DNA of 64,000 nucleotides from positions 3,968,001-4,032,000 of the forward strand of contig CP021238.1 of the NCBI GenBank assembly GCA_002291465.1, in the 5' to 3' direction. Under the pieces are notes generated by a model. The model saw only the letters and a list, made by a program, of their open reading frames with translations, was not told the origin of the DNA and searched no databases. Numbering within the stretch: the stretch's first letter is position 1; every line of letters begins with the position of its first letter. Shown one piece after another: positions 21,812 through 33,072 of this stretch. This DNA comes from Mycobacterium lepraemurium (lineage in GTDB: Bacteria; Actinomycetota; Actinomycetes; Mycobacteriales; Mycobacteriaceae). A program made the translations under genes and the position numbers.

Positions 21812-21815
<4 letters not shown>
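21132..21815 (-). CDS. grpE: GrpE nucleotide-exchange factor
   Basis: A 227-residue homodimeric factor that releases ADP from DnaK. It has an unstructured acidic/Pro-rich N-terminus (residues 1-60), a long coiled coil ([20 protein letters not shown]) and the beta-rich head with the family signature GEEGEEFDPVLHEAVQHEGD and GYKLGDQVLRHALVGV. GTG 21815 overlaps the dnaK TGA by 4 bases (GTGA), so translation is coupled. It is close in length to the M. tuberculosis protein. A perfect 12-bp hairpin lies within the N-terminal coding part. Intact. Confidence 0.95.
21688..21716. repeat. Perfect 12-bp inverted repeat inside grpE
   Basis: GTCCCTCCCGGC at 21688-21699 and its exact complement at 21705-21716 flank a 5-base loop. 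It lies about 100 bases into grpE and encodes part of the flexible VPPGDTPGGTA segment. In mRNA it would form a very stable hairpin between dnaK and most of grpE, and could reduce downstream expression relative to dnaK. Confidence 0.7.
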
Positions 21816-23698
<1,883 letters not shown>

Positions 23699-23742
23699 AG
23701 TGATTCCTCCTGGTTATGTAGAGCCTGCTGTGGTGTCACTAT

Positions 23743-23763
23743 GCTGAGTGAACCCCGCTCAAT
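23743..23763. promoter_or_regulatory. HAIR element 1 upstream of dnaK
   Basis: GCTGAGT-N7-GCTCAAT keeps the TGAG/CTCA core of the HspR operator with the correct 7-base spacer. It lies 45 bases upstream of the dnaK start, inside the expected promoter region. Confidence 0.75.
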
Positions 23764-23797
23764 CCTGCCCGTGAGGACAGTGGGCTGTCAACCCAGC

Positions 23798-23818
23798 ATT
23801 GGGTCTGGTCCGCTCAAC
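23798..23818. promoter_or_regulatory. HAIR-like element 2 upstream of dnaK
   Basis: ATTGGGT-N7-GCTCAAC has one intact arm and one arm with GGG in place of GAG, again with the 7-base spacer. It starts 35 bases beyond HAIR 1. The distance between element centres (about 55 bases) would put both operators near the same DNA face. Paired HAIR sites are known upstream of mycobacterial dnaK. Confidence 0.6.
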
Positions 23819-23941
23819 TTGTCGAGAATGGTAACGGAGCACGGCCGCATCTTGTTCCCCGGGGGCTATCGTTCGAGCCAGAATCCATCTAACGGTGATA
23901 GCATTCTGTTAATTTGCGTTAGCGCGCACGAAGGTTTGCCG

Positions 23942-24543
23942 ATGTCTACTGATGACCTCGACCAACTCTTGCTCGATCGGTTCAACTTGCGCCGCTACGA
24001 CCTGATCGCGGCCCTCAAAACGCTCCCCGCGCACCGATCGTGGGCGGCCACGCTGACCACCGACGAGGCCCGACTGCTCGATGACGCCGGTTTCACCGAA
24101 GATCCCGGAGCCTACGCGGAGATCGCAGCCGACGTCACCGCCCATATGGCCAGGCTGTACAGCACGGCCTACAGCGCCGCCGACGTCAGCAAAGGACTCG
24201 GCGTCAACGACTCCCGCGTGAGGCAACGCCGCCTCGCCCACACGCTATGGGCTATCGACGACGACGGCACCTGGGTGTACCCCGCGCGATCCAGTTCGAG
24301 ATCGTCGACCGCGGCCGCGGCGAGCCCCTCAAGCTCAAACAGGTCCGCGGTCTGGACGCGGTGCTGCCGGCTCTGCCCGCTAGGGACCTGCATCCCACCG
24401 CGGTGGCCGGCTTTCTCATGACGGCGCAACCCGATTTACGAATCGACGGTCAGCAGAAGTCGGTGCGGGACTGGCTGTTACACGGTGAATCCGTCGGGCC
24501 GGTACTCGAACTGATCGAGATCGCCGACTGGGCCGCGACTTGA
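23942..24543 (+). pseudogene. Xre/MbcA-like antitoxin partner of a RES toxin, frameshifted
   Basis: The N-terminal 115 residues read from ATG 23942 and look like a helical DNA-binding protein (TAYSAADVSKGLGVNDSRVR is a helix-turn-helix candidate). Near 24285 the frame shifts; deleting CG from CCCGCGCGATCC restores VYPAIQFEIVDRG and a C-terminal domain (AGFLMTAQPDLRIDGQQKSV, DWLLHGES) typical of the RES-toxin-binding antitoxin family. Repaired length is about 199 residues. It overlaps the toxin start. The unlesioned protein would repress its own operon and neutralise the toxin. Confidence 0.6.
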
Positions 24544-25189
24544 CCGTCGACCCCATGCTGCCGGAACCTCCGGCACCGCACATATTGCGGTCGCTCGGCA
24601 TCGGCGACGACGAGATGCGCGCGATCGGCGTCGATGAGATCTGGTGGCGTGTCCATCGCACGGCGGGCGAGCACGTTTTGGCGTGGAATGCATTGCGCAC
24701 CTTCGGGCCGGTGCTGCGGTTCGACCCGCACCCTCTCCCCAAGGGGAGCATGCCCGGCATGGCGTTTGGTACGGAGCGTCAAGTCCGTGCGCCGCACTCG
24801 GCGAGGCATACCAAGTCGACCGGACCATTGACCGCGAACGCGGCCGCCCCTATCTGACCGGTTTGTCCTTCACCCGCCCGCTGCGGGTCCTCGACCTCGC
24901 CGCTGACAGCCGAGGGGCGTGGGCCACCCGCCTCGGCGGCACGTTCGCCATTTCGACGGCCCGGCACACCGTGACTCAGCAATGGACGCGACACATCACA
25001 GCCGCATTCCCCCATCTCGACGGCCTGCGCTACAACAGCCGATTCGCCGGCGACCCCTGCCTGGCGCTGTTCCCGCTGGCCGCATCCGCGATGCCGGCCA
25101 GGCCGAGATTGTCGCTACCCCTCGCCCATCCGGATCTGGCCGGCCGGATCGCCGGTGCGGCGAAACGTCTCGGCTACGGCGTGGTGTGA
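24540..25189 (+). pseudogene. RES-domain toxin (NAD+ phosphorylase family), frameshifted
   Basis: TTG 24540 overlaps the antitoxin TGA. The first 70 residues include the RES-type WWRVHRTAGEHVLAWNALRT and RFDPHP. A frame change near 24760 is then needed to read GVWYGASSPCAALGEAYQVD, which carries the RES Tyr and Glu positions, and a C-terminal half ending GYGVV. Repaired length is about 215 residues, normal for the family. RES toxins of the MbcT type break down NAD+. Both members of this pair carry single frameshifts, so the system is probably inactive. Confidence 0.65.
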
Positions 25190-25324
25190 CGGCGTCGACG
25201 CGTGGATCACGCCGCGATAAAACTTCACCATCGGCGCCGCATCGATGCCCGCCGCGCCGCAGCGACCACCGCCGCGGTATGCGTAACCTGAGTCCCGCAA
25301 TCTGAATTGTCTGGGGAGCGGCAG

Positions 25325-25909
25325 GTGCGGTTATCGGAGAATGCCCGGCGGAGCCTGGCCGGTGGTGCACTGCTGCTGGTGGTCCTGCCGGGCGGCGCTG
25401 GGCTGGTGTCCGGCTGCAGCACGGTGATCGGCGGCCGGCCGGTGGTCTCCCCGGGGGCCGGACCCACCGAACCGTCCTTCCCCACGCCCCGCTCCACCCC
25501 GCCGTCGGCCACCGCCGCCCCCGCGCCGACGGCGCTACCGCCCCCGAGTCCCTCGGCTCCCGCCGGCGCCATCCCGCTGCCGCCGGACCAGAACGGCTAC
25601 GTCTTCATTGAGACCAAATCCGGTTCGACCCGCTGCCAGATCAACAAAGACATCGTCGGCTGCGAGGCGCCGTTCACCAACTCCCCGCTGCAGGACGGTG
25701 AACACGCCAACGGCGTCAGCATCAACGCCGGCGGCAAGGTGCAGTGGGTGCTGGGCAACCTGGGCGCCATCCCGACCGTCAAGCTCGACTACCGCACCTA
25801 CAGCGCGCAGGGCTGGACGATCGTCGCCAACGCCGACGGCACCCGGTTCACCAACGACCAGACCAAGCACGGCATGTTCGTCAGCATCGAGAAGGTCAAC
25901 ACGTTCTGA
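25325..25909 (+). CDS. lpqJ: LpqJ-like lipoprotein
   Basis: A 194-residue lipoprotein. The signal sequence RRSLAGGALLLVVLPGGAGL ends in the lipobox LVSGC; a Pro/Thr/Ala-rich linker of about 50 residues follows, then a compact domain (GYVFIETKSGSTRCQINKDI, CEAPFTNSP, LDYRTYSAQGWTIVANADG). The overall design and motifs match M. tuberculosis LpqJ (Rv0344c), which lies between the aspC region and dnaK there too, in mirrored orientation. GTG 25325 is chosen for the basic n-region VRLSENARR; GGGGAG lies just upstream. Function unknown. Intact. Confidence 0.75.
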   Translation: MRLSENARRSLAGGALLLVVLPGGAGLVSGCSTVIGGRPVVSPGAGPTEPSFPTPRSTPPSATAAPAPTALPPPSPSAPAGAIPLPPDQNGYVFIETKSGSTRCQINKDIVGCEAPFTNSPLQDGEHANGVSINAGGKVQWVLGNLGAIPTVKLDYRTYSAQGWTIVANADGTRFTNDQTKHGMFVSIEKVNTF

Positions 25910-25942
25910 GCTGCGAATCAGGTTGCCGAGCAACGGGATTCG

Positions 25943-27343
25943 TTAGCGGCCGAAGTCCGACGGCCGGAATTTCCCCTCGGACAGCTGGTATTCGATCTCC
26001 TCGAGGGTTTTGCTCACGAGGTCTGGCATGCGGAAGAACACGAAGATCCAGGCCGCCACGTTGAACAACGCGTAGAGCCACATCGAGGGGCCGACCCCGA
26101 TCGCCTTGATCAGCGACAGCATCGTCAAGGTGATCACCAGGTTGGTCCCCCACAGGGTGGCCGACTGCAGGGCGGTGGCCGCCGGTCGTACCGCCAGCGG
26201 ATAGGTCTCCGAGCCGGTCAGCCAGCCCATCAACTGCAGGCCGCCGCCGTTGAACAGCATGAAGGCGATCAGGCAGATCATGATGTAGGGGATCACGTCG
26301 CGGCCGCTGTCGCTGGCGATGAACAGCAGGCCCGCGAACAGGCTGATCGCCGCGCCCGGCACCATGATGAGGGTGAGCCGGCGCCGGCCGACCCCGGTCG
26401 ATGATGGCCAACCCGACCAGCTGGGCGATCAGGTACGCCGCGCCCAGACACACCGACACCTGCAGCGCCACGGACCGGTACACGCCGTCGTCGGTCAGGA
26501 TGGTCGGCGAGTAGTAGATGATCATCTCGATGCCGCTGAGCTGGGTGAACACCGCGATGCCGCAACCGAGGACCAGGGCCGGGCGGACCCAGGCGTCGCG
26601 CAGCCCGCGCCACCCGCGCGGGTGGTGGCCGTGCGTTCGACGCGGGCGAGTTCGGTGGCCTCGTCCAGCTCGGCGGCCACGTCGTAGCCCTCGGGCCGGA
26701 CGTGTTCCAGCACGGCGTGGGCGGCGTCTCGGTTGTCCTTTTTGACCAGCCAGCGCGGACTTTCCGGGAGGCGCAGCAGCAGCCACAGCATGATCGCCGC
26801 GGGCACGCAGGCGAGGCCGATCGGCCCCCGCCAGGAGATCGAGCCGCCGGACCCGACCAGGGTGGCGGTGAGGATGCCCACCCTGATGGGGATCTGGAAG
26901 CACAGCACCAACCGTCCCCGGTAGGCCGGCGGCGCCAGCTCGGCGACATACATCGGTGCCGTCTGCGTCGCGCCCCCGACGGCGAACCCCAGCACCAGCC
27001 GTCCCAGCGACAGCATCACGGAATCGGCGCCGTCGGCGCACCACAACGCGCCGACGATGAACACCACCGCCAGCATCAACAGCGTGCCGCGCCGGCCGCG
27101 CAGGTCGGAGAGCTAGCTGCACGTCAGCGCCCCGGCGACGGCGCCGAGCAGGATGCTGGCGGCGATCGCCTGCTGCCAGCCCTCGGTGATGTTGAAGTCC
27201 TGGGTGAGCTGCAGGGCCCAGGAGATGACGCCGGTGTCGTAGCCGTAGAGCATGCCCGAGATCGCGGCGACGAGCGCGATGATCACCACGGCACCCGTCA
27301 GTTGCCAACCCGGCGCGGTCAGAGCCTCGCGGACCCTGACCAC
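25943..27343 (-). pseudogene. MFS sugar transporter (SugI-like), broken
   Basis: The N-terminus gives the sugar-porter signature VAAISGMLYGYDTGVISWAL. In-frame TAG at 27113 (ALTCS*LSDLRGRRGTLL, probably from TGG) interrupts the first intracellular loop. The frame then runs on through LGRLVLGFAVGGATQTAPMY and the PESPRWL motif. Frame changes near 26605 and 26390 are needed to reach the last helices and the GSETYPLAVRPAATALQ motif. Repaired length is about 465 residues with 12 helices, typical of proton-coupled sugar transporters. With one nonsense and two frameshift lesions it is inactive. Confidence 0.8.
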
Positions 27344-27900
27344 CGGTTTGCCGAGTCGTCGTCGCGCACTAGCAGAGCTGGTGGTCGTCGCGGAGCGTAG
27401 GCGTTTGCCGGGTCGGCCCGGGCATCGTCATCGTCTCCTTGCGCGTGTGCTCGGATGGTTGCTCGGCATTGCTTTCCGACGGTCTCGACAGCCCGATGTC
27501 ATCACCGGTGGCGCTACCGGGAGGCGGTTGTGTAGTGGTCGCGGGCGCGGTCAAGGTGCTCGCATAACCAGCGGTTCCGGTCGGCGCGCTGCGCATTGAC
27601 GCGGAAAGCGTGCCCGTCGCAGACTTGGTGAAGTCATCAGGTGACGAAGCCAGTCATATTGGACCAGAACGAGATTCGATGCAAGAACCGCCGGGCGAGT
27701 GTGTCGGGAGCCACAGTCGCAGGCGTGAGCCGGCCCGATAGACGGGTCAGGATCGACGGTGTGCGGTGCGCGTCCCGACGCCCCGGTTACCGATCGGCAT
27801 CAGCGGATTGGCAGGTGCGGTCAATACCATCGGCGCCGTGGCATCCAACGGCCCACGCGACGAGTTCCACAACCAGTCCACGCAGCATGCCGACTTCGGC
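27344..27900. other. Region without a supported gene between divergent genes
   Basis: About 550 bases upstream of both the dead transporter (minus) and the Thr-rich membrane protein (plus). Short open frames exist on both strands but show no recognisable protein. It may hold two divergent promoters; I see no clear operator. A GTG at 27838 could extend the next gene by 21 residues. Confidence 0.4.
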
Positions 27901-28376
27901 ATGAGCCAGCAGCCGCCTACCGGCGAGCTGCCGCCGCCCGGCTTCCCGCCGGACCGGCCCGAGGGGTTCGAGCAACCCGGCAACGTTGACCCGTTCGACC
28001 AGGAGGCCGAGCCCACCCCCTGGTATCGCCGGCCCGCCATGCTGATCGCCTGGGTGGTTACCGTCGTCGTCCTGATCGGCCTGATCGTCTTCGGCGTCAT
28101 CGAGCTCATCGGCGGCCAACAGGGCGTCAGCCATGTGCCCAAATCGACCACCAGCACGACCGCCACGACCACGACACCGACGACGACAACCACCACGCCG
28201 AGCTCGACCTCGCCCGGCAGCAGCGCCGAACAGCCGCCGGCGCAGCAGCCCAGCCAGCAGCCCGGCGGGGCCAGACCCAGCAGCCGTCGCATCATCACCG
28301 GCTGCCGCAGCTGCCGCCGGTGATCACCATTCCGCAGGTGCCGACCGTTATCACGGTGCCGCCGGGTCTGCGTTAG
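27901..28376 (+). pseudogene. Single-pass membrane protein with Thr/Pro-rich tail, probable 3' frameshift
   Basis: From ATG 27901 (MSQQPPTGELPPPGFPP) the protein has an acidic Pro-rich cytoplasmic part, the motif TPWYRRPAMLIAWVV leading into one transmembrane segment, then a Thr-rich extracellular tail. Near 28270 the frame probably shifts. The alternative frame reads QQPSHHHRLPQLPPVITIPQ and stops at 28376, which looks more native than the Arg-rich end at 28323. GTG 27838 is another possible start. Function unknown; the PWYRRPA-helix-Thr tail design recurs twice elsewhere in this window. Confidence 0.5.
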
Positions 28377-28439
28377 GCCGCGGGGCGGCGCCCTACACTC
28401 GCTGCAATCCAACCGACGACTGACACAGGGGTGCGGGAC

Positions 28440-30124
28440 ATGAGCGAGCCGCTCGGACTGTCGATCGGAGTGGCCAACCTGGTGACGGCCCGCGCCGGCA
28501 GCGTCCCGGTGATCCGCAGCTCGGTGCTGACTCTGTTCGAGCAGCGGCCCACCGAAGTCGGCCTGCCCGACGAGAACCCGAACCTGACCGAACCCGGGCT
28601 GGTGTTGCGGGGGTTCGTCGAGCGGGTCGGCGACAGGGCCCCACTGGTGGCGGCCGACGGCACCAAGTACCTGGGCGCGGCGCTGACGGTCGAGGCAGTC
28701 GAGGCGATGGCCCGCGCGGTCGGCTACGGGGCGGCGATCACCATCGCGGTGTCCGCCTACTGGTCCGACGATCAGTTCACCGCGTTGCGCGAGGAGTTCT
28801 TCGCCTAGTCCGACCTCGCGCGGGAGGGGGTGGCGCCGATGCCGGTTTCCGACGCCACGGCCGCGCTCGCGATGTTGCGCGGCACGCCGGGATTCCCGTC
28901 CGACGGCGTGATTGCGCTGTGTGACTTCGGCGCCGGCGGCACCACCGTCACCCTGATGGACGGCCGGGCCGGCTTCGCGCCGGTCGGCCCGTCGCTGCGG
29001 TACACCGACTTCTCCGGCGACGCGATCGACCAGCTCGTCCTCGACCACCTGCTGGCCTCCGACGTCAGCACCGCCATGCTGGGCGGGTCCGGGCGGATCG
29101 GGTCGCAGAGCCGGCTGCTCGGCGCCTGCCGTCGAGCCAAGGAGCAGCTGTCGACGGCCGTGGCGGCCACGGTGGCCGGGGCGCCCGGACAGGGCGCCCA
29201 GCTGGCCCGCGCCGAGTTCGAGCAACTGATCTCCACACCACTGGACCGGTTCCTGGATTGGTGCCAGGAAGCGTTGCGGCGCGACGGGATTGGTAACTCC
29301 ACTCTGCGTGGGGTGGCTTTCGTCGGCGGCGGGGCGAGCATCCCGCTGCTCACCGCGCGGTTGTCGGAACGGTTCGGGGTGCCGGTGCACAGCACCGCGC
29401 AGCCGGGATTGAGCGCCGCGCTGGGCGCGGCGACGCTGGGTGCGCAATACGCGTCGGGGGCCGCTCCGACGGCCGCGGCCGCCGCGGTGGAGACACCGAC
29501 CGAGATGGTCGGCGCCGGCGGGCTCGACATGACCCAGGACGCCTGGCCGCCCAGGCCACCGACGTGGACGACGCCCTGGCGTGGTCGCAGGACGCCGACA
29601 CCTCCGACGAGCCGGTGCCCTACACCGGCCGCGACGCCACCGGCGAATACGCCAGTGAGGCAAGACGATTCGACGATGCCGCTGCGGGTGGGCTGCCCTG
29701 GTACAAGCGCACCGCGCTGGTGTTGAGCGTAACCGGGGCCGGCGCGGCGGTGCTGATCGCCCTGGTGTTGGCGATCAACCTGCTGTTCACCAAGTCCACC
29801 CAGGACCGGCCCACGTCGCCGCCCGGCACACCCGCCCCACCGCAAACCGTGACCATCACCGGGCCGAACGACAGCACCACCGTCACCGTCGTGCCGGCGC
29901 CGCCACCGCCGTCCAGCGAGGCGCCGCCACCCCCGGCCACCACCACGACAGCGCCGCCGGAGCCGTCGACCACCACGACAACCACGACGCCCCCGCCGAG
30001 CAGCACGACCACGACCAGCGCCGCGCCCACCACGACGGCGCAGCCGAGCACCACCAGCGCGGCGCCGACGACCACCCGGGTTCGCCCGATTCCGCCGATC
30101 TCTCAACCACCTTTCGGCCGTTAA
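28440..30124 (+). pseudogene. Hsp70-like protein (Rv0312-type) with membrane anchor, broken
   Basis: The protein starts SEPLGLSIGVANLVTARAG, as in M. tuberculosis Rv0312, a proline- and threonine-rich Hsp70-like protein. An actin-type ATPase core follows: the second phosphate motif VIALCDFGAGGTTVTLMDG and the adenosine motif VAFVGGGASIPLLTARL. TAG at 28806 interrupts the frame after about 122 residues, and a frame change near 29560 is needed to reach the C-terminus. That part has LPWYKRTALVLSVTG, one transmembrane helix and a long Thr/Pro/Ser tail. Repaired length is about 560 residues. Likely inactive. Confidence 0.75.
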
Positions 30125-30349
30125 CACCGTCCGGTAAAGGCCATTCGGCGAAAAGCCGGTGACGTCTATCACTCCGACAAACGTCACATGGGCGCGAGCG
30201 GGTACCAACGCAGCAGGCCAGGGGCTCCGACCAGGGCCAAGTTAGGGCAGCCTTTCTCGCGCCGAAGCCACGAAGATGTAACTATGAGCGGGGCTTAAGC
30301 AGGCAAATAAAGAACAGGCTGAATTTTCTATGCATTGGGGAGACCTTCT

Positions 30350-33040
30350 GTGACAACGCAGATGCTCATCAGACTGGTCGTGGGCATGGGCATGACGCTG
30401 ATCGTGGCCGCGCTCGCCGCACGCCGGGCGCTGCGGCTGTTCAAGTTTATCACGTCCGGCAAGCCGGCCCCGGGGCACACCGACGACCCCGGCAAGCGGG
30501 TCTGGGCGGAGGTCTCCGAGGTCTTCGGGCAGCGCCGCCTGCTCAAGTGGTCGATCCCCGGCCTGGCCCACTTCTTCACCATGTGGGGCTTTTTCATCCT
30601 GTTGACGGTCTACATCGAGGCCTACGGCCTGCTGTTCCAGGACAACTTCCACATCCCGATCATCGGGCGCTGGGACGCGCTGGGCTTTTTGCAGGACCTC
30701 TTCGCCACCGCCGTGTTCCTGGGCATCGCCACCTTCGCCGTCATCCGGTTGATGCGCAGCCCGCGTAAGATCGGCCGCTCGTCACGGTTCTACGGCTCGC
30801 ACACCGGCGGCGCCTGGCTGGTGCTGTTCATGATCTTCAACGTCATCTGGACCTATGTCCTGGTGCGCGGTTCGGCGGTGAACAACGGCACGCTGCCCTA
30901 CGGCAAGGGCGCGTTCTTGTCCCAGCTGTTCGGCGCCATCCAGCGGCCGCTGGGCCAGCCCGCCAACGAGTACATCGAGACCGTGGCGCTGCTGGCGCAC
31001 ATCGCGGTGATGCTGGCGTTCCTGATCATCGTACTGCACTCCAAGCACATGCACATCTTCACGGCGCCGATCAACGTCATCTTCAAGCGGCTGCCCAACG
31101 GGCTGGGCCCGCTGCTGCCGATCGAATACGACGGCAAGCCCATCGACTTCGAAAACCCGCCGGACGACGCGGTTTTCGGACGCGGCAAGGTCGAGGACTT
31201 CAGCTGGAAGGCGATGCTGGACTTCGCCACGTGTACCGAGTGCGGCCGCTGCCAATCGCAGTGCCCGGCCTGGAACACCGGCAAGCCGCTCTCGCCCAAG
31301 CTGGTCATCATGGACCTGCGGGACCACTGGATGACCAAGGCGCCCTACATTCTGGGCGACAAGCAGTCCCCGCTGGAGAGCACGCCCGAGGGCGGGGTCG
31401 GCGAGGAGCTGTCCGGTGAGAAGCACGCCGAGGCGCACCACGTGCCCGAGTCGGGCTTCGGCCGGGTGATGGGCTCGGGCCCGGAGCAGGCCACCCGCCC
31501 GCTGGTCGGCACCGAGGAGCAGGGCGGTGTCATCGACCCCGACGTGTTGTGGTCGTGCGTGACCTGCGGCGCCTGCGTCGAGCAGTGCCCGGTGGACATC
31601 GAGCACATCGACCACATCGTCGACATGCGCCGCTACCAGGTGATGATGGAGTCGGAGTTCCCGTCGGAACTGTCGGTGCTGTTCAAGAACCTGGGGACCA
31701 AGGCCAACCCGTGGGGCCAGAACGCCAGCGGCCGCACCAACTGGATCGACGAGGTCGACTTCGACGTGCCGGTCTACGGCGAGGACGTCGACAGCTTCGA
31801 CGGCTACGAATACCTGTTCTGGGTGGGCTGCGCCGGCGCCTACGACGACAAGGCCAAGAAGACCACCAAGGCCGTCGCCGAGCTGCTGGCCGTCGCCGGG
31901 GTGAAATACCTGGTGCTTGGCGCCGGCGAGACCTGCAACGGCGACTCGGCCCGCCGCTCGGGCAACGAGTTCCTGTTCCAGCAGCTGGCCGCCCAGGCCG
32001 TCGAAACCCTGGACGGGGTGTTCGAGGGTGTGGAGACGGTCGACCGCAAGATCGTGGTGACCTGCCCGCACTGCTTCAACACGCTGGGCCGCGAATACCG
32101 CCAGCTGGGCGCCAACTACACGGTGTTGCACCACACCCAGCTGCTGAACCGGCTGATCCGTGACAACAAGCTGGTGCCGGTGACCCCGGTATCCCAAGGC
32201 ATCACCTACCACGACCCCTGCTACCTCGGTCGGCACAACAAGGTCTACGAGGCGCCGCGTGAGCTGATCGGCGCCGCGGGCGCGAACCTGACCGAGATGC
32301 CGCGGCACGCCGAGCGCAGCTTCTGCTGCGGCGCCGGCGGCGCCCGGATGTGGGTGGAAGAGCACATCGGCAAGCGGATCAACCACGAGCGCGTCGACGA
32401 GGCCCTGGCCACCGGGGCCACGATCGTGGCGACCGCGTGCCCGTTCTGCCGGGTGATGGTCACCGACGGCGTCAACGACCGGCAGGAGGACGCCGGCCGC
32501 TCCGGCGTCGAGGTGCTCGACGTCGCCCAGATCCTGCTGGGCTCGCTTGAGTACGACAAGGCGACACTGCCCGAAAAGGGCACGGCCGCCAAGGAAGCCG
32601 AGAAGCGGGTCGCCCAGGCGCCCAAGGCCACGGCGCCGGCCAAGGAGGCGACGAAAGAGCCCGCCGAAGCGCCGCCCAAGGCGGAGGCGGCACCGGCCGC
32701 GCCGGCCGCGCCGGTTAAGGGGTTGAGCATCGCCGGCGGCGCCAAGCGGCCCGGCGCGAAGAAGGCGGTACCCAAGGCCGAGGCACCCAAGGCCGAGGCA
32801 CCCAAGGCCGAAGCTCCCAAGGCCGAAGCTCCCAAGGCCGAAGCTCCCAAGGCCGAAGCTCCCAAGGCCGAAGCTCCCAAGGCCGAAGCTCCCAAGGCCG
32901 AAGCTCCCAAGGCCGAAGCCGAGTCCAAGCCCGAGCCGGCAAAGCCGAGCAACGGCGAGGACGGGTCGTCGAAACCGCCGGCGCAGCCGGTCAAGGAACT
33001 GGGCATCGCCCGCGGGGCGCGTCCACCGGGCAAGCGCTGA
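30350..33040 (+). CDS. Rv0338c-like membrane Fe-S oxidoreductase (HdrD/GlpC-type)
   Basis: An 896-residue membrane protein. The N-terminal 260 residues form a NarI/HdrE-like membrane domain with about five helices. Two ferredoxin-type clusters follow (CTECGRCQSQCP near 300, CVTCGACVEQCPVD near 407), then two cysteine-rich CCG domains (GCAGAYDD with CPHCFNTLG, and CYLGRHN with CCGAGGARMW). Proteins of this kind pass electrons between a quinone pool and an unknown donor. The related M. tuberculosis gene is essential by transposon studies, to my knowledge. The C-terminus carries ten PKAEA repeats and ends KELGIARGARPPGKR. GTG 30350 has GGGGAG upstream. Intact. Confidence 0.88.
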   Translation: MTTQMLIRLVVGMGMTLIVAALAARRALRLFKFITSGKPAPGHTDDPGKRVWAEVSEVFGQRRLLKWSIPGLAHFFTMWGFFILLTVYIEAYGLLFQDNFHIPIIGRWDALGFLQDLFATAVFLGIATFAVIRLMRSPRKIGRSSRFYGSHTGGAWLVLFMIFNVIWTYVLVRGSAVNNGTLPYGKGAFLSQLFGAIQRPLGQPANEYIETVALLAHIAVMLAFLIIVLHSKHMHIFTAPINVIFKRLPNGLGPLLPIEYDGKPIDFENPPDDAVFGRGKVEDFSWKAMLDFATCTECGRCQSQCPAWNTGKPLSPKLVIMDLRDHWMTKAPYILGDKQSPLESTPEGGVGEELSGEKHAEAHHVPESGFGRVMGSGPEQATRPLVGTEEQGGVIDPDVLWSCVTCGACVEQCPVDIEHIDHIVDMRRYQVMMESEFPSELSVLFKNLGTKANPWGQNASGRTNWIDEVDFDVPVYGEDVDSFDGYEYLFWVGCAGAYDDKAKKTTKAVAELLAVAGVKYLVLGAGETCNGDSARRSGNEFLFQQLAAQAVETLDGVFEGVETVDRKIVVTCPHCFNTLGREYRQLGANYTVLHHTQLLNRLIRDNKLVPVTPVSQGITYHDPCYLGRHNKVYEAPRELIGAAGANLTEMPRHAERSFCCGAGGARMWVEEHIGKRINHERVDEALATGATIVATACPFCRVMVTDGVNDRQEDAGRSGVEVLDVAQILLGSLEYDKATLPEKGTAAKEAEKRVAQAPKATAPAKEATKEPAEAPPKAEAAPAAPAAPVKGLSIAGGAKRPGAKKAVPKAEAPKAEAPKAEAPKAEAPKAEAPKAEAPKAEAPKAEAPKAEAPKAEAESKPEPAKPSNGEDGSSKPPAQPVKELGIARGARPPGKR
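32771..32920 (+). repeat. Ten 15-bp repeats encoding (PKAEA)10
   Basis: Ten in-frame copies of CCCAAGGCCGAAGCT, the first two or three with GAG/GCA variants, encode an Ala/Glu/Lys/Pro-rich linker in the Fe-S oxidoreductase tail. The 15-base unit keeps frame whatever the copy number, so length should vary between strains. Confidence 0.95.
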
Positions 33041-33072
33041 GCTGGCAATTTCGGGCTTGACAGCAAATTTCA

